A stretch of DNA of 12,255 nucleotides. Source: CAZFAP01 sp964516325 (GTDB lineage: Bacteria > Auribacterota > JABMQX01). Where the stretch lies: assembly GCA_964516325.1 (NCBI GenBank), contig CAZFAP010000150.1, positions 1 to 12,255 on the forward strand, in the 5' to 3' direction. Positions 1 to 6,404 of this stretch are shown here, one piece after another. Under the pieces are notes generated by a model. The model worked only from the letters and a program-made list of their open reading frames with translations. It searched no databases and had not been told where the DNA came from. Within the stretch, counting starts at the first letter, position 1; every line of letters starts with the position of its first letter. The position numbers and the translations under genes were made by a program.

Positions 1-319
1 CACCCCTTCTCCCCTCCTACACCCCCCTGCCAACACCCACCTTTCGGAATCGCTGGCCCCACCTTTTCCCGGTTGACGCTTTGGCCGGCATTCGGTAAAA
101 CGTGTGGCGGTTCAGCGCGGTGAACTGCAAGCTAAGTACACCGATTCGTAAATACGGCGGCGTATCAAACTGTGCGGGACCCTCTTTTCGACGGGATAAC
201 CCCGCCGGAGGCGGGCCAGAGCATCAGACAGATCCGCACAATCCTGTAAATCCCGTCAAAAAATACGTCACCGAATTTATCAGTCAGAGCGCTAAGAGGA
301 TGCCCGAGAGTTCTCTCTG
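1..319. other. Intergenic leader upstream of the TPR gene
   Basis: I see no convincing gene here. The first 60 bases are very C-rich on the plus strand. A possible promoter lies at 73-101 (separate entry). A perfect 6-bp hairpin, CCCGCC-GGA-GGCGGG, occupies 201-215. A decayed copy of the dispersed ATCCTGT repeat (ATCCTGTAAATCCCGTC followed by A residues) lies at 241-257. An open frame of 72 codons crosses 102-320, but its composition looks arbitrary and it runs through both the hairpin and the repeat, so I do not call it a gene. Confidence 0.6.
73..101 (+). promoter_or_regulatory. Possible sigma-70-type promoter for the TPR gene
   Basis: TTGACG at 73-78 and TAAAAC at 96-101 are separated by exactly 17 bases. 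The -35 box matches the consensus at 5 of 6 positions and the -10 box at 4 of 6. A transcript from here would have a leader of about 210 nt before the ATG at 320. The call rests on sequence match and spacing alone. Confidence 0.35.
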
Positions 320-2260
320 ATGGCGGAAACCGAAGACAGACCTTCTGATGAATTCCAGCCGAGGCGGTGGCGGCGGATTCTGCTCGTCAGCGCAGCCGTC
401 CTGGTGCTGCTCGTTGGCGTGCTTACCGCGGTCTATCTCCTCGTCACGCGTGACCCGCAGAAGACCCTCCGCAGCCACTTGAGGAAAGCGGGCGAGTTTG
501 CTAAGCAAAACAAGCACGCCGAAGCCATCACCTTTTACCGAAAGGCTCTCGTCCTTGCTCCCGATGACGAAGGGATACGGAGAATCATCGCGAGTTCGTA
601 CGTGAAACTCGGCAAAATCCCGGAGGCTATAACCGAGTACACCGAGTATCTCCACAGAAAGCCCGACGACAGAAACGGCCAGCTCGTCCTGGCGCGGCTC
701 TACCTCCTCTCCCGAAACATTTACGAAGCCAAGCGGATAACCGACGACATTTTGCGTATGGACCCCAACGACATTGGCGCTTTGACCGTGCGGGCTCAGG
801 CTCATGCCCGAGAGGAACAATTCGACCTCGCGGCGGAAGACCTTCAGAAAATCATCAGCCTCGCCCCCGGCTGGGCGCCCGCGTACGTCGCGATGGCTAC
901 GCTGGAGCTGAAAGGTCGCGATCCCGAAGAGGCGGAACAGTATCTCAAGCGGGCAGTGGCTGCGAGTCCGGCGGACATTGGCGCGGTTATGGAGCTTGCC
1001 AGGTTTTATACCGCTCAGAAACGGCTCGCGGAAGCCGAGGCGACGCTTTTGACGGCCATCCAAGATAACCCAAGGAATGAGGAAGCCCGGCTCGCGTTTG
1101 CCTCGTTTCTCAGCTACATAGGCAGGTTCGACGAAGCGCTCGCGCAATATGGACGCATCCTCGACGAGCAGCCGGAGAATGTCCCCGCTATCGCGGGATC
1201 GGTCGGAGCGAACTTGTCAAAGAACGACATACCGTCAACGGCGCCCCTGATCGAGAGGCTCTTGAAGACGAAAGATGGGCGCGTGCCCGGTCTGTACTAT
1301 CGGGGTCTCGTCGGCCTGCTCAGGGAGAAAATTGACGAAGCCATTAAGGACCTTACGCTCGTCGCAGCCGAGAACCGCGAGCACGCCCCCGTGCAATATC
1401 TTCTCGGACTGGCACATCTCCGGAAGAACGATGTCAAGGAGGCGAGAGCACATCTCGCCCGTGCGCTGCAAATCGAGCCAAACCTCATCGCCGCTCAGCT
1501 TGCCCTCGCTGACCTCCTCATGGCGACGGGAAGTCTCACCGAAGCCGTCGCCGAGGCGGAGGATATCCTCAAGAAGCAGGCGGACAACCTTGGCGCCTTG
1601 CTCATTGCGGGACAGGGCTACCTGCTCCAAAGAGCTCCCGAAAAAGCCGAACCATATCTCGAGAAATCGGTTGAAGTTGACAAGAGGTCCGTCTTCGGGC
1701 GACTGGTTCTGGCGAGAATCTATCGCGAGAGAGGGGGGGAAGCCGAGGCATTGAAAGCCTACCAGGAAGTCATCGAAATCAATCCCAATCTGGCAATTCC
1801 TTACTTCCTCGTCGGGACGCTCTACGACGACACGCGGGATTACGCGAAAGCCATCGAGCACTACAAGAAAGCCGTCGAGAAAGACCCGACCTTCCCTGCC
1901 GCTCTGAACAATCTCGCCTATGCGTACGCGGAGCATGGCGGAGACCTCGACGAGGCGCAGAGAATAATCGAGCCTCTCACTGGGAGATTTCCCAAGCAGC
2001 ACTCCATCCAGGACACCTTTGCCTGGGTGCTGTTCAAGAAGGGAATGTACTCGGATTCGCTGAAGATTCTGGAGGGCATCGCCGCAGCGAAAAGAGAGGA
2101 AAGGCCGCTCATCGCGTATCACTACGCGTTCGCCCTTTACAAGAACAACCGGCCCAACGAAGCCCGCGCCGAATTCGAGAAGGTCCTCCCAAAAATCGAG
2201 GACGAGGAGCAGAAAAGGCAAATCGAGCTAATCCTGTCCGAGATCGCCGCCAGGACGTAA
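320..2260 (+). CDS. Membrane-anchored TPR-repeat protein
   Basis: A 646-residue protein made almost wholly of tetratricopeptide repeats. Residues 1-19 are a short polar tail ending in RRWRR. Residues 20-42 are one strongly hydrophobic segment. Basic residues before it imply that the tail is cytoplasmic and the rest lies on the outer face of the inner membrane. From about residue 53 to the end I count roughly 17 consecutive units of about 34 residues, each with the A-EA-x(3)-Y/L core and a closing P-D/N turn (for example AEAITFYRKALVLAPDD and AKAIEHYKKAVEKDPTF). Such solenoids are protein-binding scaffolds; no catalytic domain is present. The partner is unknown. Related anchored TPR proteins occur in polysaccharide-export and outer-membrane assembly systems, but nothing adjacent proves such a role. 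The ATG at 320 has GAGAG 9 nt upstream. The neighbouring gene converges from the minus strand. Confidence 0.93.
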   Translation: MAETEDRPSDEFQPRRWRRILLVSAAVLVLLVGVLTAVYLLVTRDPQKTLRSHLRKAGEFAKQNKHAEAITFYRKALVLAPDDEGIRRIIASSYVKLGKIPEAITEYTEYLHRKPDDRNGQLVLARLYLLSRNIYEAKRITDDILRMDPNDIGALTVRAQAHAREEQFDLAAEDLQKIISLAPGWAPAYVAMATLELKGRDPEEAEQYLKRAVAASPADIGAVMELARFYTAQKRLAEAEATLLTAIQDNPRNEEARLAFASFLSYIGRFDEALAQYGRILDEQPENVPAIAGSVGANLSKNDIPSTAPLIERLLKTKDGRVPGLYYRGLVGLLREKIDEAIKDLTLVAAENREHAPVQYLLGLAHLRKNDVKEARAHLARALQIEPNLIAAQLALADLLMATGSLTEAVAEAEDILKKQADNLGALLIAGQGYLLQRAPEKAEPYLEKSVEVDKRSVFGRLVLARIYRERGGEAEALKAYQEVIEINPNLAIPYFLVGTLYDDTRDYAKAIEHYKKAVEKDPTFPAALNNLAYAYAEHGGDLDEAQRIIEPLTGRFPKQHSIQDTFAWVLFKKGMYSDSLKILEGIAAAKREERPLIAYHYAFALYKNNRPNEARAEFEKVLPKIEDEEQKRQIELILSEIAART

Positions 2261-2395
2261 AGCGACGAGCCGCGGCGCCAGCTCCGAGCCGCAATTCGTG
2301 AGGTGGGTGACGTATTTCAAGACGATCACGAGGTTGGGAGCAACTTTCCTGGTTTCTCGGACGCAATGGACGGGGCGCGCGGGACCGACAGCATT

Positions 2396-2420
2396 ATCCT
2401 GTTTATCCTGTCATCCTGTC
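2396..2420 (+). repeat. Dispersed ATCCTGT microrepeat in the 2261-2534 gap
   Basis: Three copies of ATCCTGT stand almost in tandem between two convergent genes. The same unit recurs at 241-257, 6105-6137 and 6702-6726. The remainder of the 274-bp gap has no credible gene. An imperfect inverted repeat, CCCGCC/GGCGGG with inner CTCC/GGAG arms, spans 2450-2487. It might end transcription from one side, but it lacks a good T run on either strand, so I do not list it as a terminator. Confidence 0.7.
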
Positions 2421-2534
2421 CGATTTCTCTCATTCTGCCTATCGTCGCGCCCGCCCAGCTCCGGGGCCTGGTGCTGGAGTTGGCGGGTTTCAGAAACGCA
2501 GGGTGCAGCTTCGGGCTTGCCAAGCTTGCCATAG

Positions 2535-3560
2535 CTATCTGCTGTCCTCGACGCTCCTGTTTCTCAGCACCTCGTCCAGCACTCTCACCGCCGAGGGGAC
2601 ATCAAAAACGTGCCCCGCGGGATGAACGACGAGTTCTGCCTGATCGGACACCCCGAAGACGCTGTAACACTCCTTTATTTCAGCCATTGCCCTCTCGGCT
2701 ATTGAGACGGGGAAGCCGCCGGGCGCTCGCTCGAGCCGCCCATTCTGACATTGCAGATGCCGCGGCGCAGTCAGGGAGTAAATGTCGGCAAAATCGAAGT
2801 TTTCGGTCAGCCCGGGGAACTCCCAGCACGGGCAATGCCCCAGACGCATGTTTTCCACCGTCGTCAGAAAGCCAGAGCTGACTGTCGCGTTTATCCGCGT
2901 GTCCATCGCCCCCAGCCACATTGCCATCTCCCCGCCCAGCGACAGCCCACCGCAGCCTATGCGTTCGGCGTCCACTTCGTCTCTCGCCGTCAGATAAGCA
3001 ACGCACCGCATCACGTCCCAGAGCCTTTCCCCCATAAGCGTCCGCCCCTGTTCATAAACCTCGTGCTGACCTACGTCCGTCGAGATCGTGATATATCCGT
3101 TCTCCGCGAGAGTCCGCGCAAAGCCGCGGTACGGACTGGCGCGGTCATAGACGATGTTGCGATGTCCGCCGTGTCCGTGAATGCACACGACCGCCGGCGC
3201 CTTGCCCTCGAGCTTGTGAGGGAGCGTCAGCACGATCCGTATCCGCCGAGTCCGCGTGGACCTGATTTCCATCTCGTGGCGGACGTATTTCTGTTCTTCC
3301 TTTACTGATAGGAGCTTCGGTTCGAGCGGCAAACCTCGGCGACCATCTCGGTCGGGCTTGTCTGTCCCGACGAGATCGTCCAGCTTCAGCAGCCGAAAGA
3401 GCTTTGCTCGGGAGGCTTCCTGCCACGATAAAGCTTCCTCACGCGTCCGGGCGCTGAACTTCATCTTTCGCTCGGCGGGGGCGGTTTCGCACCGAGTCAT
3501 GCTTGCCGAGCCAAGAACAAGAATTGAAAATACCACAAGGGAAAAGGCTTTCCTGATCAT
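2535..3560 (-). CDS. Exported alpha/beta hydrolase (dienelactone hydrolase / acetyl-xylan esterase type)
   Basis: A 341-residue serine hydrolase. I chose the ATG at 3558-3560 because GGAGGT lies 7 nt upstream and the first residues form a signal peptide (MIRK, then a hydrophobic run to about residue 20). The frame stays open to an ATG at 3602, which would add 14 residues and bury the signal peptide. Numbered from 3560, the oxyanion-hole motif HGHGGH is at 128-133, the nucleophile elbow GLSLGG at 205-210 (Ser207), and the base His317 in HPAGH. The usual acid position, normally NGxxD after the APR strand, reads NGRLE here, so Glu277 is the likely acid. The family hydrolyses ester or lactone bonds; the substrate is unknown. 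It lies 56 nt downstream of the nitrilase-type gene on the same strand, probably in one operon, and acts outside the cytoplasm. Confidence 0.88.
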   Translation of the reverse strand: MIRKAFSLVVFSILVLGSASMTRCETAPAERKMKFSARTREEALSWQEASRAKLFRLLKLDDLVGTDKPDRDGRRGLPLEPKLLSVKEEQKYVRHEMEIRSTRTRRIRIVLTLPHKLEGKAPAVVCIHGHGGHRNIVYDRASPYRGFARTLAENGYITISTDVGQHEVYEQGRTLMGERLWDVMRCVAYLTARDEVDAERIGCGGLSLGGEMAMWLGAMDTRINATVSSGFLTTVENMRLGHCPCWEFPGLTENFDFADIYSLTAPRHLQCQNGRLERAPGGFPVSIAERAMAEIKECYSVFGVSDQAELVVHPAGHVFDVPSAVRVLDEVLRNRSVEDSR

Positions 3561-3616
3561 CCGGCATACCTCCATCTTTGCGGCAGCGAGCGGTGTTTCC
3601 ATTTTCTCCGGTGGAA

Positions 3617-4600
3617 CTATTTCAGAGCTTCCCCCGCTTGGCGAATGGCGTCAATTTGGCGGCGGCTTCTCGAGCGATAGTCCCTGAGCGTCTCCAGTCC
3701 GTATTCTTTTGCCAGTTGGCGCACACTCACGCCTGGGGCGGCTGCCTCTATGAGATACCACTGCTCCTCCGTGAAGTGCCGAATCGTGACCTTGCCCTCC
3801 TGCTCGCGCAGGAGCCTCTGCATCTTCTCGCCATTGAAATTCTCGTGAAAAAGCGTTCGATCGAGGTCGAGGCTGACAACTGTCACCGGCGGGCTGGCAT
3901 CTCGTGTGTAGCAAATGACTTCTCCTGTGATGTCCACGAACATAGCGTCGCCGTTCTGGGTCGAGGTAACGATGTAGTAGTTGTGGAGCATCGAATAGGC
4001 TCTGAAAGGAATTCCCCCGGAATAGGCGCTCGGCCAGAAAACGACTTCCGCCCCAAGCTCGTCAGCCCTGTCCCAGAGCGGCGGGAAATTGATGTCGAAA
4101 CAGGTGAGAATTGCTATGCGCCCGAAATCCGTCTCAAAAACCTTGACCTCTTCGCCCGGCGTCACGCCATGCTCGCCCCAGTATGGATAAACCTTCCGGT
4201 ACGTGCCCACGATTTTTCCATCTCGTCCGATAAGAACGGCTGAGTTGTATCGCCTCTCGCCCGCAAGCTCATAAAGCGGACAAATGACGCACATCCCGCA
4301 CTTCCTCGCCACTTCAGCCACTGCATCCGTCGCAGGGCCAGGGACAGCTTCAGCCTTTCCACCGGTCCTCAAGAAATCCTCGGGAAGGCACGCAATCTCG
4401 ACGTTCTGCTCGCCCGCAGCCCGAAGCAGGTTCAACGCTTCCTCAAGGTTTTTCTCCCGGCTTCCTGTGTCCTTGAAATAAATACTTGCCAACTTAATGG
4501 GTTTTCCCTTTTGGCCTTCCGGCGGCGCCGCGCTGAGACGGAAAGCCAAACTGAAAACGCCGAAAACTGCGATGACTAAAGGGAATGTGGACATTTTCAT
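3617..4600 (-). CDS. Exported carbon-nitrogen hydrolase (nitrilase superfamily)
   Basis: A 327-residue amidohydrolase of the nitrilase superfamily, which cleaves non-peptide C-N bonds of amides or nitriles through a Cys-Glu-Lys triad. The ATG at 4598-4600 is preferred: GAGGAG lies 7 nt upstream, and the protein then begins with a signal peptide (MKMSTF, a hydrophobic stretch to about residue 22, then SAA). The frame extends to 4714, but that 38-residue addition is basic and looks like leader DNA. Triad residues are Glu74 in CLPEDF, Lys136 in YRKVYP and Cys167 in TCFDINFP; the structural Glu143 (YWGE) is also present. The catalytic fold should end near residue 248. About 79 charged residues follow, with a helix-turn-helix-like stretch around VSVRQLAKEYGLETLRDY that most family members lack. 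Most nitrilases are cytoplasmic, so export is notable. It is the first gene of the two-gene minus-strand unit and is divergent from the metallopeptidase gene, with 152 bp between them. Confidence 0.88.
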   Translation of the reverse strand: MKMSTFPLVIAVFGVFSLAFRLSAAPPEGQKGKPIKLASIYFKDTGSREKNLEEALNLLRAAGEQNVEIACLPEDFLRTGGKAEAVPGPATDAVAEVARKCGMCVICPLYELAGERRYNSAVLIGRDGKIVGTYRKVYPYWGEHGVTPGEEVKVFETDFGRIAILTCFDINFPPLWDRADELGAEVVFWPSAYSGGIPFRAYSMLHNYYIVTSTQNGDAMFVDITGEVICYTRDASPPVTVVSLDLDRTLFHENFNGEKMQRLLREQEGKVTIRHFTEEQWYLIEAAAPGVSVRQLAKEYGLETLRDYRSRSRRQIDAIRQAGEALK

Positions 4601-4752
4601 CTGTCGTCTCCTCGACCACCCGCCCGTGCATACGCTTTTCTTATCCCGGCTCTGTACGATTGCCCTGACTTCTGTCATTATTCTCTGCCGCCGCCTGTTA
4701 GGTCGAAACGTCACAGTTCACAATCGAAACCGACGCGGAGGAGCAACCCGAA

Positions 4753-5580
4753 ATGAACGCCCTGCTTTGCGCCCTTGGTCTTTTCGCAGCCTGTCAGACT
4801 GCTTACGAGCCGACGTCAAACTACACCGTGCGCAACATCGAGGGATGGACCCTGTATGTCAATCAATCCTTTCTGGCCGAAAATCGGGCGCTCGCCAAAA
4901 AAGCCCTCCGCCTCCTCAGGGTCAAGTTGTACGACATCAACCGGGTTGTTGGCAAGCGGGCACTCGAGAGACTCCACGAGGTTCCGATCTGGCTGGAAGC
5001 CAGGGACAGGGACATCCAATGCGCCTGCTACCACGAGTCGAAGGATTGGCTCATCGAAAACGGATTCAATCCCGACAAGGCGGAATCCGTCGAAATCGGC
5101 AACGCCGCCAACTTCCTGACCTGGACACTCGATCAGCCCTCGATGGTCCTCCACGAACTCGCCCACGCCTATCACCATCGCGTCCTCGGCCACAAGAACC
5201 CCGAGATTATCGCCGCCTACGAGCGCGCGGTCGAAAGCAAATCCTACGAGTCGGTTCTCCGTTACAGCGGCCGCATGGAAGGAGCCTATGCCCTCAGCAA
5301 CCCCGAGGAGTATTTCGCGGAACTGACCGAGGCATACTTTGGGCAGAATGATTTCTATCCCTTCATCAGAGCGGAACTCATGCGGCACGACCCCCGGATG
5401 TACGAAATCCTGAGGAAGCTCTGGGACGAGTCCGACCCGGGGGCCGAAGGAGCCGGTTCCGGAACGCCAGACAAGCCGCAGCCGCCGGAGAGTTCTATGC
5501 CGATGTCCCGCGGCGGCGCCGACAGCGACTGCCAGCAACCTCCAACCGGCGCTTCCGCCTCGGGGGACGCGACTCGCTAA
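4753..5580 (+). CDS. Exported zinc metallopeptidase, anthrax lethal factor-like (ATLF/M34-like) catalytic domain
   Basis: A 275-residue protein. The ATG at 4753 has GGAGGAG 9 nt upstream. The N-terminus (residues 1-14) is a short hydrophobic segment ending FAAC-Q, so it may be a lipoprotein with Cys14 at the +1 position; the lack of early positive charge makes this uncertain. The zinc site is clear: HELAH at 134-138 gives two His ligands and Glu135 as the general base. About 45 residues on, YALSNPEEYFAELTEAYFG (179-197) supplies an acidic third ligand. The Tyr179-to-Glu186 spacing and the E-[FY]-F-A-E core match what I recall of Tyr728/Glu735 in anthrax lethal factor. The last 48 residues (from about 228) are Gly/Ser/Pro/Asp-rich and probably disordered. 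There are no toxin translocation domains, so this is a free-standing peptidase rather than a toxin subunit. Its substrate is unknown. No strong promoter is visible in the 4601-4752 divergent gap. Confidence 0.82.
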   Translation: MNALLCALGLFAACQTAYEPTSNYTVRNIEGWTLYVNQSFLAENRALAKKALRLLRVKLYDINRVVGKRALERLHEVPIWLEARDRDIQCACYHESKDWLIENGFNPDKAESVEIGNAANFLTWTLDQPSMVLHELAHAYHHRVLGHKNPEIIAAYERAVESKSYESVLRYSGRMEGAYALSNPEEYFAELTEAYFGQNDFYPFIRAELMRHDPRMYEILRKLWDESDPGAEGAGSGTPDKPQPPESSMPMSRGGADSDCQQPPTGASASGDATR

Positions 5581-5851
5581 TGCGACTTTCTCGACAGCCC
5601 CCGCGAAAACGAGTCCGAGTCTGGCTCCCCGCGTAATGCATTGATAACTCGTGTGTTATGCTCGTCAACTGTTTAGTTGGACGTAGCGAGGTGTTTTCTG
5701 AACTGCGTCGCCTCTTTCCCCGGGACATCCCCCCCGTACCGCCTCCCGGCAGAGTGAAGCCCTATTGTGGCTCGCCATCGCCGTGCTTCCCTCCTGTCGC
5801 CGGCCTCTCCCGCAACCAGCAGAAGCGAGTTTTCTCCAGCGCGCGTGCAAG
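5581..5851. other. Intergenic region without a recognisable gene
   Basis: This stretch follows the metallopeptidase stop. I see no clear terminator, RNA gene or conserved coding frame in it. Open frames cross it on both strands, but they continue into the repeat island and encode low-complexity Pro/Arg/Ser-rich text. One ends LPRGEGLGVR, which is simply the translation of the hairpin repeat at 5857-5885. Confidence 0.55.
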
Positions 5852-5856
5852 CGCCC

Positions 5857-5948
5857 CACTCCCAAGGGGAGAGGGCCTTGGAGTGCGGTAGCCCAGCTAC
5901 CGCCTTGTGGTGGGGGAGCTTGCTCCCCTAATCCCGCCTTTGGCGGGA
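5857..5948. repeat. Run of four consecutive hairpins (REP-like repeat block)
   Basis: Four inverted repeats stand in a row. First, an imperfect arm pair CACTCCCAAGG / CCTTGGAGTG (5857-5885) with one bulged base. Second, GCGGTAGC-CCA-GCTACCGC (5885-5903), a perfect 8 bp. Third, GGGGAGC-TT-GCTCCCC (5913-5928). Fourth, TCCCGCC-TTT-GGCGGGA (5932-5948), a perfect 7 bp. No T run follows, so this is not an ordinary terminator. A hairpin of the last type is also present at 201-215. These are most likely dispersed intergenic elements. Confidence 0.75.
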
Positions 5949-5973
5949 CTGTGGCAACCCATAGCACTCCCAG

Positions 5974-6058
5974 CTTTGCGTGCTTGGCGCCTTTGCGAGA
6001 GGTCTCCTCTCCCCGGATTCTGCCTTTTCTCGCCAAGACGCCAAGACGCCAAGAAGGC
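5974..6058. repeat. Microrepeat element with CGCCAAGA tandem units and inverted 5' arm
   Basis: The left part (5974-6000) reads CTTTGCGTGCTTGGCGCC followed by TTTGCGAGA. The right part (6030-6058) carries three near-tandem copies of CGCCAAGA, whose complement TCTTGGCG matches the left arm. The layout is an inverted single unit, a spacer of about 30 nt, then tandem direct units, which is the same plan as the two elements that follow. Confidence 0.65.
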
Positions 6059-6060
6059 AG

Positions 6061-6137
6061 ACAGGATAATGCCGCCCTCGGCGCCACACAGGATGAACAG
6101 CATAATCCGGTCATCCGGTCAATCCTGTCATCCTGTC
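6061..6137. repeat. ATCCTGT-family element with inverted left end
   Basis: The element begins ACAGGATAATGCCGCC and ends with four direct units (6105-6137): ATCCGGTC twice, then ATCCTGTC twice. A second inverted unit (ACAGGATGAACAG) lies at 6088-6100. The left end ACAGGAT is the exact complement of the right-hand ATCCTGT unit, so the element has terminal inverted repeats. The copy at 6663-6726 has the same left end (ACAGGATAACCGCC) and the same right end. Confidence 0.7.
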
Positions 6138-6182
6138 TCAATCTTCCTCCCCTTTTTGACGGCATTGTAGGATTCCAGATTC

Positions 6183-6246
6183 ACCGCGGATGCACGCAGT
6201 TACACGCTTTTCCAGCCATCCGCGTTCATCTGCGTCCATCTGCGGT
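6183..6246. repeat. CATCTGCG-family element with inverted ends
   Basis: The left end ACCGCGGATG (6183-6192) is complementary at 9 of 10 positions to the right end CATCTGCGGT (6237-6246). The right part holds three direct units, CATCCGCGTT, CATCTGCGTC and CATCTGCGGT. From memory this text is a common dispersed intergenic repeat of environmental bacterial genomes. Confidence 0.7.
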
Positions 6247-6369
6247 TCCTGATCATCCCCTGCCATCAGCGGGGTTATCCCGTCGAACTTCTTTTTCTCT
6301 GCGATCCCTGCGTTCTCCTCGCTGAATTCCTGCCGGGAGAGGGGCCTGATTTTTTTTCCGCAAAGGGTC

Positions 6370-6398
6370 TTGACAAACCTCCGGCGCCGTTGTATGTT
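6370..6398 (+). promoter_or_regulatory. Promoter of the structured RNA gene
   Basis: TTGACA at 6370-6375 is a perfect -35 box. After a spacer of exactly 17 bases, TATGTT at 6393-6398 serves as the -10 box (4 of 6). Transcription should start near 6405, about 11 nt before the 5' strand of the RNA's closing helix. No protein gene on this strand lies within reach, which argues that the promoter serves the RNA. Confidence 0.7.
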
Positions 6399-6404
6399 AT
6401 AGCC

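Noticed and set aside
102..320. 72-codon frame upstream of the TPR gene
   Set aside because: It crosses a hairpin and a decayed dispersed repeat and has arbitrary composition; I treat it as leader DNA.
284..1147. 287-codon minus-strand frame, and a further 328-codon one at 1235-2221, opposite the TPR gene
   Set aside because: Both are shadows of the TPR repeats on the plus strand, which have clear periodic structure.
2303..2881. 192-codon plus-strand frame crossing the 2261-2534 gap
   Set aside because: It runs through the ATCCTGT repeat and into the antisense of the hydrolase gene, with low-complexity Arg/Pro/Ser text.
6105..6137. A CRISPR array
   Set aside because: The units are 8-9 bp and contiguous, with no spacers of 25-40 bp and no cas genes.
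5665..6325. Overlapping frames on both strands in the repeat island (for example 5665-6165 minus and 5765-6325 plus)
   Set aside because: They translate hairpins and microrepeats; both strands are equally open, and no domain or ribosome binding site supports them.
6340..6356. Terminator ending in the T8 run at 6349-6356
   Set aside because: Only a weak 3-bp stem (GCC/GGC) precedes the T run; no gene lies close upstream on that strand.
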